In this document: positions 8,481-18,521 of the stretch, piece by piece
Position numbering within the stretch: position 1 is the first letter of the stretch
How the letters are laid out: each line of letters starts with the position of its first letter
Source of the DNA: Maribacter sp. MMG018
GTDB lineage: Bacteria > Bacteroidota > Bacteroidia > Flavobacteriales > Flavobacteriaceae
Direction: 5' to 3'
Assembly: GCF_018100785.1 (NCBI RefSeq)
Contig: NZ_JAGJEC010000005.1
Location: 124,001 to 188,000 of the forward strand
DNA: 64,000 nt
Notes under the pieces: generated by a model
Databases searched by the model: none
Seen by the model: only the letters and a program-made list of their open reading frames with translations
Told to the model about the DNA's origin: nothing
Program-made: the position numbers and the translations under genes

Positions 8481-8954
8481 TTGGAAATCTATTTTTCAGG
8501 TGTTTATAACTGTAAGGCAGATGCCAAGGGTCGGGTAATGTTACCTGTATCCCTTCGTAATCAGATGGCGCCTATGCTCAATAATGGGTTTTTTATAAAA
8601 AAGTCTTATTACGATGAATGTTTGGAGCTGTATCCAAAGCACGAATGGGAGGCAGAGGTGAAAAAACTCAATGAGCGATTGGGGGATAGTAGAAAAGATA
8701 GGGCTTTTAAAAGAAAGTTTACCTCTGGGTTGAGGCATGTGGAGATAGATGCTACGGGAAGGTTGTTGATCCCTAAAGATATTATCGGATTGGTGGGGAT
8801 CAAAAAAGAGGTTACTCTTTCGCCTATGGATAGGCATTTGGAAATATGGGACAAAGCAACGTACGAGGGTGATGTTGAATCGTCTCCAGAGGAAAGGGAG
8901 CAATTGGCCTATGAGGTGAAATATGCTGAAAAACCGGATGAAGATGTATCATAA
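8481..8954 (+). CDS. mraZ: Transcriptional regulator MraZ
   Basis: 157 residues with two AbrB-like DNA-binding halves (GxxCKADAKGRVMLP near 10-22 and the second copy with DATGRLLIP near 90-98). MraZ forms a ring and binds repeats upstream of its own gene to control the division and wall cluster. The start is TTG: there is no in-frame ATG upstream, and the reading from 8481 gives the family N-terminus. The 3' end overlaps rsmH. The repeat array at 8372-8436 is its likely binding site. Confidence 0.94.
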   Translation: MEIYFSGVYNCKADAKGRVMLPVSLRNQMAPMLNNGFFIKKSYYDECLELYPKHEWEAEVKKLNERLGDSRKDRAFKRKFTSGLRHVEIDATGRLLIPKDIIGLVGIKKEVTLSPMDRHLEIWDKATYEGDVESSPEEREQLAYEVKYAEKPDEDVS

Positions 8955-9837
8955 TCCAGTTTTGTTGCAAGAGTCGGTAGCTGGGCTGGCGATCAAAGAG
9001 AATGGTGTGTATGTGGATGTGACTTTTGGAGGAGGAGGGCATTCTAGAGAGATATTGAAAAAATTGGGCCCCCAGGGAAAATTGTTCGCTTTTGATCAGG
9101 ATGAAGATGCGCAGGCCAATAGTATCGATGACGAAAGGTTTGTTTTGATAGGGGAGAATTTTAGGTATATCACCCAGTTTTTAAAGTTCTATGGCATTCG
9201 GAAGGTAGATGGAATTTTGGCCGATTTTGGAGTTTCGTCGCATCAGTTTGATGAGGCTGAACGAGGGTTTTCCACTCGTTTTGATGCCGAGTTGGACATG
9301 CGAATGAGTAGAAGAAACCAATTGTCTGCCTATGATGTGGTTAATACGTATGCTTATGATGACTTAAGAAAGGTGCTTTTTAGCTATGGGGATCTAAGAA
9401 ATGCGAATGCAATGGCCAATGCCATTATAGCGGGTAGGGAAGAGGTTCCGATAAAAACTACCGAAGAATTAAAGTCGGTTTTAAAAAGGTTTTTGCCCGA
9501 GCATAAAAAACATAAAATATTGGCGCAGATCTATCAGGCGATCCGAATTGAGGTGAATCAGGAGATAGAGGTGATAAAGGAGTTTTTGGAACAGGTTCCC
9601 GTTCTCTTGGAAAAAGGTGGTAGGCTTAGTGTAATAAGTTATCACTCGCTAGAAGATAGGTTGGTCAAAAGATTTATAAGGGCTGGTAGGTTTGAAGGTG
9701 AGCCTGAAAAGGATTTTTACGGAAATGTAGATGTTCCCTTAAAAAAAGTAGGGGCGTTGATCGTTCCGTCAAAAGAAGAAATTGCGAGCAATAATAGGGC
9801 TCGCAGTGCTAAGTTGAGAATTGCACAAAGGTTATAG
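8938..9837 (+). CDS. rsmH: 16S rRNA (cytosine(1402)-N(4))-methyltransferase RsmH
   Basis: About 300 residues. RsmH (MraW) methylates N4 of C1402 in the decoding centre of 16S rRNA with S-adenosylmethionine. The sequence shows YHNPVLL at the N-terminus, the AdoMet loop DVTFGGGGHS, the DFGVSS motif, and SYHSLEDRLVKRF near the C-terminal third. Possible starts are 8923, 8938 and 8944; I chose the middle one, and all overlap the end of mraZ, so the genes are coupled. Confidence 0.95.
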   Translation: MKMYHNPVLLQESVAGLAIKENGVYVDVTFGGGGHSREILKKLGPQGKLFAFDQDEDAQANSIDDERFVLIGENFRYITQFLKFYGIRKVDGILADFGVSSHQFDEAERGFSTRFDAELDMRMSRRNQLSAYDVVNTYAYDDLRKVLFSYGDLRNANAMANAIIAGREEVPIKTTEELKSVLKRFLPEHKKHKILAQIYQAIRIEVNQEIEVIKEFLEQVPVLLEKGGRLSVISYHSLEDRLVKRFIRAGRFEGEPEKDFYGNVDVPLKKVGALIVPSKEEIASNNRARSAKLRIAQRL

Positions 9838-9843
9838 GTAATT

Positions 9844-10179
9844 ATGATGAAGGTTAAAAAAGGGATACTTGATATTCTAAAAGGTAAATTTTTGGTAGAT
9901 GGCGATTCATTAAAGAATTGGCGATTTATCATTTTCACCTCGCTTTTGGCCGCCATCATGATCAGTAGCTCTCATAGTGCCGATAAAAAGGTGCATAAGA
10001 TCGCGGCATTGAACGAAGAGGTGAAGGAATTAAAAAGTGAGTTCGTGGATGTTCGTTCGGATCTGCAACAATTAAAATTGGAATCGACCATAACGGCAAC
10101 AGTCGAGGAGAAAGGGCTTTACCCTTCCGAGACACCGCCAAAAAAAATAAAAGTTAAATCTCAAACTGCTTCTAAGTAA
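9844..10179 (+). CDS. ftsL: FtsL-like division protein
   Basis: 111 residues: a short basic cytoplasmic part, one membrane helix (about 29-45), then a periplasmic Leu/Lys/Glu-rich coiled coil (about 50-85) and a Lys-rich tail. FtsL sequence is poorly conserved, so the call rests on size, topology and position between rsmH and the division transpeptidase. In the divisome FtsL links FtsQ to the FtsW-FtsI synthase. It starts 6 bases after rsmH and ends 3 bases before ftsI. Confidence 0.85.
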   Translation: MMKVKKGILDILKGKFLVDGDSLKNWRFIIFTSLLAAIMISSSHSADKKVHKIAALNEEVKELKSEFVDVRSDLQQLKLESTITATVEEKGLYPSETPPKKIKVKSQTASK

Positions 10180-10182
10180 TAT

Positions 10183-12189
10183 ATGCCAGCGACAGAAAAA
10201 AGCATATTGTCAAGATTGTATATTGTAGCAGGAGGGCTAGTGCTCTTTGCCGGGATTGTGTTGTTTAAGCTGGTGTCCATCCAAATAGTGGAGGGCGACA
10301 AGTATATGGCACTGGCAGAAACTAGAACCACTAAGATGTTTACCATAGCCCCTAATCGGGGAAACCTATATTCTGATGATGGCAGTCTGTTGGCGACATC
10401 GGTGTCAAAATATAACATCCACTTTGATGCTGTTACGGTAAGCGAAAAAGATTTTAAAGAGAATGTGAAGCCGTTGTCCGATGCATTGGGCAAGTTGTTC
10501 GGTAAAGAATCATCGTACTATCAACAAAAACTCAGAAAGGCCAGGGAGCACAAAAATAGGTATGCGCTTATTGCCAGAAACCTTGATTATTCCGATTACA
10601 TGGCGGTGAAGCAATTTCCTCTTTTTAATAAAGGTCCTTTTAAGGGAGGTATTGTAATAGAGCAAAAAACCAAAAGAGAGCATCCGTTGGGTAAGATAGC
10701 CGAGCGTAGCGTTGGTTATGAGCGTATAGACGAAAACGGCTACCGTACTAGAGTAGGAATGGAAGGTGCGTTTAGCGAGTATCTAAGTGGTATAGAGGGA
10801 AAACGGTTAAAGCAAAAAATAGCAAAGAACCAATGGAAGCCTATCGGTTACGATAACATTGTAGAACCAAAAGATGGTTATGATGTCTATTCGACCATAG
10901 ATATCAATATACAAGATATAGCGCACCATGCTTTATTGAAACAATTAGAGAAGTATAAGGCGGATCATGGTACTGTTATCGTAATGGAGACCAAGTCGGG
11001 AGAGGTAAAGGCTATTTCTAATTTAGGGCGTACATCTGAGGGCAAATATTACGAGCGTCTGAATTATGCCATTGGAGAATCTCACGAACCGGGTTCTACC
11101 TTTAAATTGGTGAATTTGGTGGCTGCCCTAGAAGATAAGGTAGTGGATACCAGTACTGTGGTGGATACCGAAAAAGGTAGGTGGAAAATTTACAACCATT
11201 ATGTGCGCGATTCTAAACATGGTGGATATGGTAAAATTTCGGTAGCCAAAGCTTTTGAGGTTTCTTCAAATACTGCTTTTGCAAAAATTATCCACAACGG
11301 CTACAAAGAAAATCCTGAGAAGTACGTAAACCGCTTAATGAGCATGAACGTGCACAAAAAACTGGGCCTTCCTATAAAAGGAGAGGGGGAACCTGTGTTA
11401 AGGTATCCTGGGGATAAAGGGTGGTCGGGTCTTTCTTTGGCTCAAATGGCATATGGCTATGAGGTTTCTATGACCCCATTGCAAACGTTGACCTTTTATA
11501 ATGCTATCGCAAATGATGGTGAAATGGTGAAGCCTAGGCTTATAAAGGAAGTAAAGGAATGGGACAAGACCGTTAAAAAGTTTGACAAAGAAGTTATAAA
11601 TCCTGCGATTTGCTCTAAGGGTACTGTTAAAAAAGTACAGCAGATTTTGAAAGATGTTATTGAAAAGAAACATGCCACAGGTCATGGTATGTATTCCAAA
11701 AACTTTTCCATGGCGGGTAAAACAGGTACAACGCAAACCAATTATACCTCTAAAGACCGAAGTAAATATGAATATATCTCTTCGTTCGCAGGGTATTTTC
11801 CTGCAGATAACCCTAAGTATTCTTGCATAGTGGTGATTCATAGACCTGATAAGAGTGTTGGTATTTATGGTGCGGATGTGGCAGGACCTGTGTTTAAGAC
11901 CGTAGCCCAAAAAATTTATGCTACTTCGCCATTGACAGATGAGGTAGATGTCAATGATATCTTAATTGCCAGTGCAGAGGATTCGTATCAAGACTACTAT
12001 AAACAAGTAGAGAAAAAATATAATGAAGTTCCCAATTTAAAAGGTATGAGCGGTATGGATGCCGTTGCCATACTCGAAAATATGGGGATAGAGGTAGAGG
12101 TGAGGGGAAACGGAAAAGTGAAACATCAATCTATTTCTAAGGGAACGGATATCAAAAAAGTGAAAAAAATTGTCTTGGAACTGATATGA
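10183..12189 (+). CDS. ftsI: Division-specific penicillin-binding protein (FtsI/SpoVD type) with a PASTA domain
   Basis: 668 residues. One membrane helix (about 10-30) is followed by the dimerisation domain and the transpeptidase domain, with the catalytic Ser305 in STFK, SSN at 361-363 and KTGT at 513-516. The last 65 residues (VPNLKGMSGMDAVAILE onward) form one PASTA repeat, which E. coli FtsI lacks but SpoVD/PBP2x-type proteins carry. The enzyme cross-links septal peptidoglycan together with FtsW. The stop overlaps the murE start by 4 bases. Confidence 0.95.
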   Translation: MPATEKSILSRLYIVAGGLVLFAGIVLFKLVSIQIVEGDKYMALAETRTTKMFTIAPNRGNLYSDDGSLLATSVSKYNIHFDAVTVSEKDFKENVKPLSDALGKLFGKESSYYQQKLRKAREHKNRYALIARNLDYSDYMAVKQFPLFNKGPFKGGIVIEQKTKREHPLGKIAERSVGYERIDENGYRTRVGMEGAFSEYLSGIEGKRLKQKIAKNQWKPIGYDNIVEPKDGYDVYSTIDINIQDIAHHALLKQLEKYKADHGTVIVMETKSGEVKAISNLGRTSEGKYYERLNYAIGESHEPGSTFKLVNLVAALEDKVVDTSTVVDTEKGRWKIYNHYVRDSKHGGYGKISVAKAFEVSSNTAFAKIIHNGYKENPEKYVNRLMSMNVHKKLGLPIKGEGEPVLRYPGDKGWSGLSLAQMAYGYEVSMTPLQTLTFYNAIANDGEMVKPRLIKEVKEWDKTVKKFDKEVINPAICSKGTVKKVQQILKDVIEKKHATGHGMYSKNFSMAGKTGTTQTNYTSKDRSKYEYISSFAGYFPADNPKYSCIVVIHRPDKSVGIYGADVAGPVFKTVAQKIYATSPLTDEVDVNDILIASAEDSYQDYYKQVEKKYNEVPNLKGMSGMDAVAILENMGIEVEVRGNGKVKHQSISKGTDIKKVKKIVLELI

Positions 12190-13649
12190 AACAACTGAAA
12201 GACATATTGTATGGTGTACGTATTACAGCGGTTAGCGGAGCTACTGCTTGTGATATAGCTTCGGTTTGTTTCGATTCTCGCAAGGTGAAATCAGGAGATG
12301 CCTTTGTGGCTATAAAAGGTACTTTGACAGATGGCCATAAATATATAGACACCGTGGTAGAGGCTGGGGCGAGAGCTATAATTTGTGAAGAACTGCCAAA
12401 AATTATGGTAGAGAATGTCACCTATGTAGAGGTAGAGAACAGTCATCAGGCCTTGGCACTTATGGCGTCTAACTATTACGATACACCTTCTAAAAATTTA
12501 AAATTGGTAGGGGTCACCGGTACCAATGGAAAGACAACCGTTTCTAGTCTATTGTATCAGTTGTTTAAGAAGGCTGGGTATAAGGTAGGGTTGTTGTCTA
12601 CTATAAAAATAATGGTCGATGACGAAGAGTTCGGTACAAGACATACGACCCCCGATGCATTGGTCATAAACAAGTATTTGAGCTTAATGAGCGAGGCGGG
12701 CGTGGAGTTTTGTTTTATGGAGGTCAGTTCTCATGGTATACATCAAAAAAGAACCGAAGGGCTTGTTTTTGCCGGCGCCATTTTTACCAATCTCTCGCAT
12801 GACCATTTGGATTACCACAAAAGTTTTGCCGAGTATAGGGATACCAAAAAAATCCTTTTTGACAATCTGTCTAAAGATGCTTTTGCATTGACCAATATAG
12901 ATGATAAGAACGGTTTGGTGATGTTGCAGAATACCAAGGCAAAAAAATACACCTATGCCTTAAAAAACTATGCGGATTACAGGGCGCAAATATTAGAGAA
13001 CCAGTTCGATGGTCAATTGTTGAAGATAGATGATAACGAACTGTGGAGTAAGTTGATAGGTCATTTTAATGCCTACAATATGCTGTCCATATATGCCGCT
13101 GCAGATTTGTTGGGGCTAGAAAAATTTGAGGTCCTTCGTTTAATGAGCGAGCTGGAAAATGTGGATGGAAGATTTCAATACTACGTATCAAAAAATAGAA
13201 TTACGGCTATAGTTGATTATGCCCATACGCCGGATGCTTTAAAAAATGTGCTTGAGACAATCAACATGTTGAGAACTGGAAATGAAAACGTCATCACCGT
13301 TGTGGGGTGTGGTGGCGACAGAGACAGAACTAAGCGTCCGGTAATGGGTAATATCGCATCTGAAATGAGCAATAAGGCCATTTTTACTTCTGATAATCCG
13401 AGGACTGAAAAGCCCGATACGATTATTTCGGAAATGGAAAAAGGTGTAGAGCCACAAAATGTAAAGAAAGTGCTGTCTATCGAGAATAGGGAACAGGCCA
13501 TAAAAACGGCCTGCCAATTGGCCGATGTGAACGATATTATACTCATTGCCGGCAAAGGGCACGAAACCTATCAAGAGACCAATGGCGAGCGTATTCATTT
13601 TGATGATTTTGAAATTGTAAAGGAATTACTGGTAACGCTCGAAAAATAA
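12186..13649 (+). CDS. murE: UDP-MurNAc-tripeptide ligase MurE
   Basis: 487 residues. MurE adds the third amino acid (usually meso-diaminopimelate in Gram-negative bacteria) to UDP-MurNAc-L-Ala-D-Glu. The ATP loop TGTNGKTT lies near 112-119, followed by EVSSHG and the AHTPDAL motif in the C-terminal part. The segment SDNPRTEKPD near 405 matches the DNPR motif typical of the diaminopimelate-adding type, so mDAP is the likely substrate. The start overlaps the ftsI stop by 4 bases. Confidence 0.95.
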   Translation: MKQLKDILYGVRITAVSGATACDIASVCFDSRKVKSGDAFVAIKGTLTDGHKYIDTVVEAGARAIICEELPKIMVENVTYVEVENSHQALALMASNYYDTPSKNLKLVGVTGTNGKTTVSSLLYQLFKKAGYKVGLLSTIKIMVDDEEFGTRHTTPDALVINKYLSLMSEAGVEFCFMEVSSHGIHQKRTEGLVFAGAIFTNLSHDHLDYHKSFAEYRDTKKILFDNLSKDAFALTNIDDKNGLVMLQNTKAKKYTYALKNYADYRAQILENQFDGQLLKIDDNELWSKLIGHFNAYNMLSIYAAADLLGLEKFEVLRLMSELENVDGRFQYYVSKNRITAIVDYAHTPDALKNVLETINMLRTGNENVITVVGCGGDRDRTKRPVMGNIASEMSNKAIFTSDNPRTEKPDTIISEMEKGVEPQNVKKVLSIENREQAIKTACQLADVNDIILIAGKGHETYQETNGERIHFDDFEIVKELLVTLEK

Positions 13650-13682
13650 GAACCATTTAATAATTGAGATAAGAAAGATTAT

Positions 13683-14903
13683 ATGTTAACCTACCTGTTC
13701 GAATATTTAGAAAAAGAATACCAAGTGCCTGGGGCAAGTTTGTTCCAGTTCAGTACTTTTCGTGCAGGTATGGCCATATTGTTGTCGTTGATAATTGCAA
13801 CGGCCTACGGAAAAAGGGTCATACTTTATCTTCAAAAGAAACAGGTGGGCGAGACTATTCGCGATTTAGGGTTGGATGGTCAAAAACAAAAAGCGGGTAC
13901 TCCGACCATGGGGGGCATTATTATAATTATGGCCACATTGATCCCAGTGCTGTTGTTTGCTAGGTTAGAGAATATATATATCATTTTGTTGATTTTCACC
14001 ATGTTGTGGATGGGTGTTATTGGCTTTGTGGACGATTATATAAAAGTGTTCAGAAAAAACAAAGAAGGGCTTAAAGGTCGCTTTAAGGTTATAGGTCAAG
14101 TGGTGTTGGGGCTGTTGGTAGGTGCGGTATTGTACTTTCATCCAGAAGTGACAATGCGAGATCACGATAAGTCTATAATCACCGAACAATATACGGTGCA
14201 AGAAGTAAGGGGTATGGAGATAAAATCGACCATGACTACCGTGCCTTTCTTTAAAAACAACGAGTTCGATTATGGAAGTTTGATCGGATGGGCCGGTGAA
14301 GGTGCCAAAGAGTATGCGTGGTTGGTGTTTATACCGATAATCATTTTAATAGTTACCGCTGTATCCAACGGGGCCAATCTTACCGATGGTATAGATGGTT
14401 TGGCATCTGGAACATCGGCCATTATAGTGTTTACGCTAGGGGTTTTTGCCCTGGTATCCGGTAATGTTATTTTTTCGGACTACTTGGATATTATGTACAT
14501 ACCAAGGGTAGGAGAGTTACTGGTGTTTATTACGGCCTTTGTGGGTGCGCTTGTAGGATTTTTGTGGTACAACACATTTCCGGCCCAGGTTTTTATGGGA
14601 GATACGGGGAGTTTGACCATTGGTGGGGTAATAGCCGTCATTGCCATTATTGTTAGAAAAGAATTATTGATTCCCTTGTTGTGCGGTATTTTTTTCGCAG
14701 AGTCATTGTCGGTGATGTTGCAGGTAGGGTATTTTAAGTACACCAAGAAAAAGTTTGGAGAGGGAAAACGTATTTTTTTGATGTCGCCCTTGCATCATCA
14801 TTACCAGAAGAAAGGGTATCATGAAAGCAAGATCGTAACCCGTTTTTGGATTGTAGGTATTATGTTGGCGATTGTTACGATAGTGACATTAAAAATAAGA
14901 TAG
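13683..14903 (+). CDS. mraY: Phospho-N-acetylmuramoyl-pentapeptide transferase MraY
   Basis: 406 residues with about ten membrane helices. MraY makes lipid I from UDP-MurNAc-pentapeptide and undecaprenyl phosphate on the inner face of the membrane. Signature motifs are visible: GTPTMGG near 77-83, FVDDYIKV (the Asp pair) near 115-122, [10 protein letters not shown] near 235-244 and [10 protein letters not shown] near 368-377. It is somewhat longer than the E. coli protein because of an inserted periplasmic loop (about 160-200). A 33-base gap separates it from murE. Confidence 0.96.
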   Translation: MLTYLFEYLEKEYQVPGASLFQFSTFRAGMAILLSLIIATAYGKRVILYLQKKQVGETIRDLGLDGQKQKAGTPTMGGIIIIMATLIPVLLFARLENIYIILLIFTMLWMGVIGFVDDYIKVFRKNKEGLKGRFKVIGQVVLGLLVGAVLYFHPEVTMRDHDKSIITEQYTVQEVRGMEIKSTMTTVPFFKNNEFDYGSLIGWAGEGAKEYAWLVFIPIIILIVTAVSNGANLTDGIDGLASGTSAIIVFTLGVFALVSGNVIFSDYLDIMYIPRVGELLVFITAFVGALVGFLWYNTFPAQVFMGDTGSLTIGGVIAVIAIIVRKELLIPLLCGIFFAESLSVMLQVGYFKYTKKKFGEGKRIFLMSPLHHHYQKKGYHESKIVTRFWIVGIMLAIVTIVTLKIR

Positions 14904-16238
14904 ATGGCTTTTTTAGTGGTGCTCGGTGGTGGAGAAAGTGGTGTGGGTACGGCCATTTTAGGATTAAAGAAAGGGTACGATGTTTTTGTGTCCGATAAAG
15001 GAAAAATAAAGAAGAAATATAAAGACGTTCTTGAACATTTTGGAATTGATTGGGAAGAATCTATCCATACAGAGGAAAAGATTCTGAAAGCAGATGTGGT
15101 CATGAAGAGTCCAGGGATACCAGACTCCGTTCCGTTGGTGAAACAACTGGTAGCTAATAGGGTTCCGGTGATATCTGAAATAGAGTTTGCCTCCAAATAT
15201 ACCGATGCAAAAATTATCGGCATTACCGGAAGTAATGGTAAAACGACCACTACAATGTTGACCTACCATATTTTAAAGAGTGCTGGATTAAATGTTGGTA
15301 TGGCGGGTAACATTGGGGATAGCTATGCGAAGATGGTGGCCGATGAGGATTATGATTATTACGTGCTGGAGATAAGCAGTTTTCAGTTGGATGGTATACA
15401 GGATTTTAAGCCGCATATAGCCATTGTCACCAATATAACACCAGATCATTTGGATAGGTATGATTATAAGTTCGAAAATTATATCGCTTCTAAATTCTTG
15501 ATTGCAACAAATCAGACTGCGGAGGATTATTTTATCTATGATGCCGATGATGAGGTATTGGTGGACTGGCTTAAAAAGCACCCGATCAAATCAAAATTAT
15601 TGCCTTTTTCCTTAAACCAAGTTTTGGGCGAAGGCGCTTTTATAAAAAACAAGGAAATTAATATTAGAATACAAGAAGATACAATGAAAATGACGACAGA
15701 CACATTGGCACTTGAGGGGCAACACAATTTGAAAAACAGTATGGCATCCGCAACGGTGGCTAAATTGGTCAGTATTAGAAAACAGACCATAAGAGAGTGT
15801 ATTTCAAATTTTCAAGGAGCTCCGCATCGTTTGGAAAAGGTATTGAAAATTCACCATGTTCAGTACATCAACGATTCTAAGGCAACAAACGTTAACGCAA
15901 CTTATTATGCCCTTGATAGTGTAAAAACACCTGTAGTTTGGATAGTGGGTGGCGTTGATAAGGGAAATGACTATAAAGAGTTGATGCCTTTGGTAAGGGA
16001 AAAGGTAAAGGCTATTATATGCCTTGGTATGAACAACGAAAAGATTAAAGAGACTTTTGGCAATGTTGTGGACCTAGTTGTGGAAACATATGCAATGGAA
16101 GAAGCTGTCAAGGTATCGTATAAAGTTGCGGAACGTGGAGATACGGTATTGTTGTCTCCCGCTTGTGCAAGTTTTGATCTTTTTGAGAATTATGAGGATC
16201 GCGGTAATCAGTTCAAAAATTACGTAAAGAATTTATAA
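14904..16238 (+). CDS. murD: UDP-MurNAc-L-alanine:D-glutamate ligase MurD
   Basis: 444 residues. MurD adds D-glutamate to UDP-MurNAc-L-Ala in the cytoplasm. An N-terminal Rossmann-like domain (LGGGESGVG near 7-15) is followed by the ATP loop GSNGKTTTT near 110-118 and, in the C-terminal domain, NDSKATN near 320. The ATG follows the mraY stop directly. Its own stop is followed at once by the GTG of ftsW. Confidence 0.95.
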   Translation: MAFLVVLGGGESGVGTAILGLKKGYDVFVSDKGKIKKKYKDVLEHFGIDWEESIHTEEKILKADVVMKSPGIPDSVPLVKQLVANRVPVISEIEFASKYTDAKIIGITGSNGKTTTTMLTYHILKSAGLNVGMAGNIGDSYAKMVADEDYDYYVLEISSFQLDGIQDFKPHIAIVTNITPDHLDRYDYKFENYIASKFLIATNQTAEDYFIYDADDEVLVDWLKKHPIKSKLLPFSLNQVLGEGAFIKNKEINIRIQEDTMKMTTDTLALEGQHNLKNSMASATVAKLVSIRKQTIRECISNFQGAPHRLEKVLKIHHVQYINDSKATNVNATYYALDSVKTPVVWIVGGVDKGNDYKELMPLVREKVKAIICLGMNNEKIKETFGNVVDLVVETYAMEEAVKVSYKVAERGDTVLLSPACASFDLFENYEDRGNQFKNYVKNL

Positions 16239-17441
16239 GTGGTAAAATTTTTTCAAAATATAAAAGGGGATAAAGCTATATGGGCCATAGCGGCACTATT
16301 GGCTTTGTTCTCATTTTTACCGGTGTATAGTGCCAGTAGTAATCTGGTCTATGTGGTTGGTAATGGAACTACCGTAGGGCATTTGGTAAAACATGCCTTG
16401 TTGTTGTTTTTAGGTTTTGGAATCATTTATGCCGTACATAAGATACCAACTCATTTTTTTAAGGGGCTTTCGTTGATAGCCCTACCAATAGTTGTGGTAT
16501 TGCTGATATTTGTGTTGGCACAAGGTTCGTCTAGCGGAGGAACAAATGCCAGTAGGTGGATCCGTATCCCGTTTGTTGGTTTTGGTTTTCAGCCTTCTAA
16601 TTTGGCGGCGGTGGTCTTAATGATCTATGTGGCCAGGTATCTCTCAAAGATCAGGGATGTCAAGGTTACTTTTAAAGAAAGTGCTTTGCCTTTATGGCTT
16701 CCGGTTTTTTTAGTGGTGTTGTTGATCTTACCGGCCAACTTTTCAACGGCGGGTATTATATTCTCAATGGTATTGGTGCTTTGTTTTTTAGGGGGGTACC
16801 CTATAAAGTATTTGCTGGCTATCGTGGGTACGGGGGTGTTGTGTTTAACCTTGTTCATCCTTACGGCCAAAGCTGCTCCAGGTTTGTTTCCCAACAGGGT
16901 AGATACTTGGATGAGTCGTATAGAAAGTTTTACGAATCCAGAGGACACCGAGGCGAATTATCAGATAGAAAGAGCAAAAATAGCTATTGCTACCGGAGGG
17001 ATAATGGGAAAAGGAGCGGGTAAAAGTGTTCAAAAGAATTTTTTGCCACAAAGTTCATCCGATTTTATATATGCCATTATTGTGGAAGAATATGGTCTAA
17101 TAGGTGGGGGAGCCCTCATGTTTTTCTATTTGTTCTTGTTGTTCAGAATATTGGTAGTGGCAAATGGGGCTACTACTATATTCAGCAAGTTGTTGGTGCT
17201 CGGCGTTGGGTTACCGATTGTTTTTCAGGCATTGATAAATATGGCGGTTGCGGTAGAGCTTTTTCCTGTTACGGGGCAAAATTTACCATTGATCAGTAGT
17301 GGGGGTACCTCTAGCTGGATGACCTGTTTGGCCATTGGTATTATTTTGAGCGCAAGCAATAAAAGTTTGGCCCAAGACAATGGTGGAAAGTACGATATAG
17401 ATGAAAGTAATCCTTTAGAAGTGTTAAGTGGGCAATTATAA
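16239..17441 (+). CDS. ftsW: Septal peptidoglycan polymerase FtsW
   Basis: 400 residues of the SEDS family with about ten membrane helices. FtsW polymerises lipid II at the septum in partnership with the transpeptidase at 10183. Visible features include the ASRWI segment near 104 and the conserved loop near 340-355 ([14 protein letters not shown]). The start is GTG, placed immediately after the murD stop with no better ATG, so translation is probably coupled. The 3' end overlaps murG by 14 bases. Confidence 0.95.
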   Translation: MVKFFQNIKGDKAIWAIAALLALFSFLPVYSASSNLVYVVGNGTTVGHLVKHALLLFLGFGIIYAVHKIPTHFFKGLSLIALPIVVVLLIFVLAQGSSSGGTNASRWIRIPFVGFGFQPSNLAAVVLMIYVARYLSKIRDVKVTFKESALPLWLPVFLVVLLILPANFSTAGIIFSMVLVLCFLGGYPIKYLLAIVGTGVLCLTLFILTAKAAPGLFPNRVDTWMSRIESFTNPEDTEANYQIERAKIAIATGGIMGKGAGKSVQKNFLPQSSSDFIYAIIVEEYGLIGGGALMFFYLFLLFRILVVANGATTIFSKLLVLGVGLPIVFQALINMAVAVELFPVTGQNLPLISSGGTSSWMTCLAIGIILSASNKSLAQDNGGKYDIDESNPLEVLSGQL

Positions 17442-18516
17442 GTTTATCATTTCTGGAGGTGGTACGGGAGGTCATATATACCCCGCAATTGCAATTGCGA
17501 ACGAATTGAAGAGAAGGTTTCCTGATGCGGAGTTTTTATTTGTAGGGGCGAAGGATCGGATGGAAATGGAAAAAGTGCCGCAGGCAGGGTATGAGATTGA
17601 AGGATTGTGGATTACAGGGATACAAAGGAAACTGACCCTTAAAAATTTAATGTTTCCGATAAAATTGATAAGTAGTTTGGTAAAAGCAAGCAAAATAGTA
17701 TCAAGGTTCAAACCAGATGTAGTGGTCGGTACCGGTGGTTTCGCTAGTGGACCTTTGCTTAAGGTCGCTTCTGGTAGAGGCATACCTTGCGTGCTACAGG
17801 AACAAAACTCTTTTGCCGGAATTACAAATAAATTACTAAAGAATAAAGTTGCCAAAATTTGTGTGGCATATGACGGCATGGAAAAGTTTTTTCCAAAAGA
17901 TAAGATTATTAAAACGGGAAATCCCGTTCGTGCAGATTTGGTAAACCTAAAGGTCGGTAAGGAAGAAGCTTTACAGTTCTTTGATTTAAATGAAAAAAAG
18001 CCCACCCTTTTGGTGTTGGGAGGTAGTTTGGGGTCTAAAAGAATTAATGAGCTTATAGCACAAGAACTGGAGTTCTTTAGCAATTTGGATTTGCAGATAA
18101 TTTGGCAGTGTGGCAAAGGTTACATAGAAATGTACGAAACACGTAATTCGGAATTTGTAAAGGTACACGCTTTTTTAAACGATATGGCAAAGGCATATGC
18201 CGCGGCGGATGTGATTATTTCACGTTCCGGGGCCAGTGCGGTTTCAGAACTCTGTTTGGTAGGTAAGCCTACCATATTCATTCCTTCGCCCTGGGTGGCT
18301 GAAGATCATCAAACAATGAACGCCATGGCCTTGGTAAAGGAAGAAGCCGCTATTATGATCAAAGAACAGGATTTGGAGCAAAGCTTCGAAAAAGAGTTTG
18401 TACGCTTGCTGGAATCAAAAGAGGAACAAGGCAAAATGTCTCGGAATATAAAAGCATTGGCCCTGCCCAATGCTACGCTGGACATATGTGATGAAATAGA
18501 AAAATTATTGGCTTAA
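17428..18516 (+). CDS. murG: UDP-GlcNAc:lipid I N-acetylglucosaminyltransferase MurG
   Basis: 362 residues. MurG converts lipid I to lipid II at the inner face of the membrane. The N-terminal glycine loop [12 protein letters not shown] (about 9-20), GTGGFASGP near 101 and the donor-binding part with [11 protein letters not shown] near 265 are all present. The start is GTG at 17428, inside the last codons of ftsW in another frame; no nearby ATG would keep the glycine loop. Confidence 0.95.
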   Translation: MGNYKFIISGGGTGGHIYPAIAIANELKRRFPDAEFLFVGAKDRMEMEKVPQAGYEIEGLWITGIQRKLTLKNLMFPIKLISSLVKASKIVSRFKPDVVVGTGGFASGPLLKVASGRGIPCVLQEQNSFAGITNKLLKNKVAKICVAYDGMEKFFPKDKIIKTGNPVRADLVNLKVGKEEALQFFDLNEKKPTLLVLGGSLGSKRINELIAQELEFFSNLDLQIIWQCGKGYIEMYETRNSEFVKVHAFLNDMAKAYAAADVIISRSGASAVSELCLVGKPTIFIPSPWVAEDHQTMNAMALVKEEAAIMIKEQDLEQSFEKEFVRLLESKEEQGKMSRNIKALALPNATLDICDEIEKLLA

Positions 18517-18521
18517 AATAA

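Noticed and set aside
11398..11910. A 170-codon minus-strand frame inside ftsI
   Set aside because: It covers the transpeptidase core of ftsI in reverse; no domain, start context or promoter supports it.
17472..18116. A 214-codon open frame on the minus strand inside murG
   Set aside because: It lies wholly antisense to murG, whose motifs are complete. The product shows no domain and is only the complement of a real gene.
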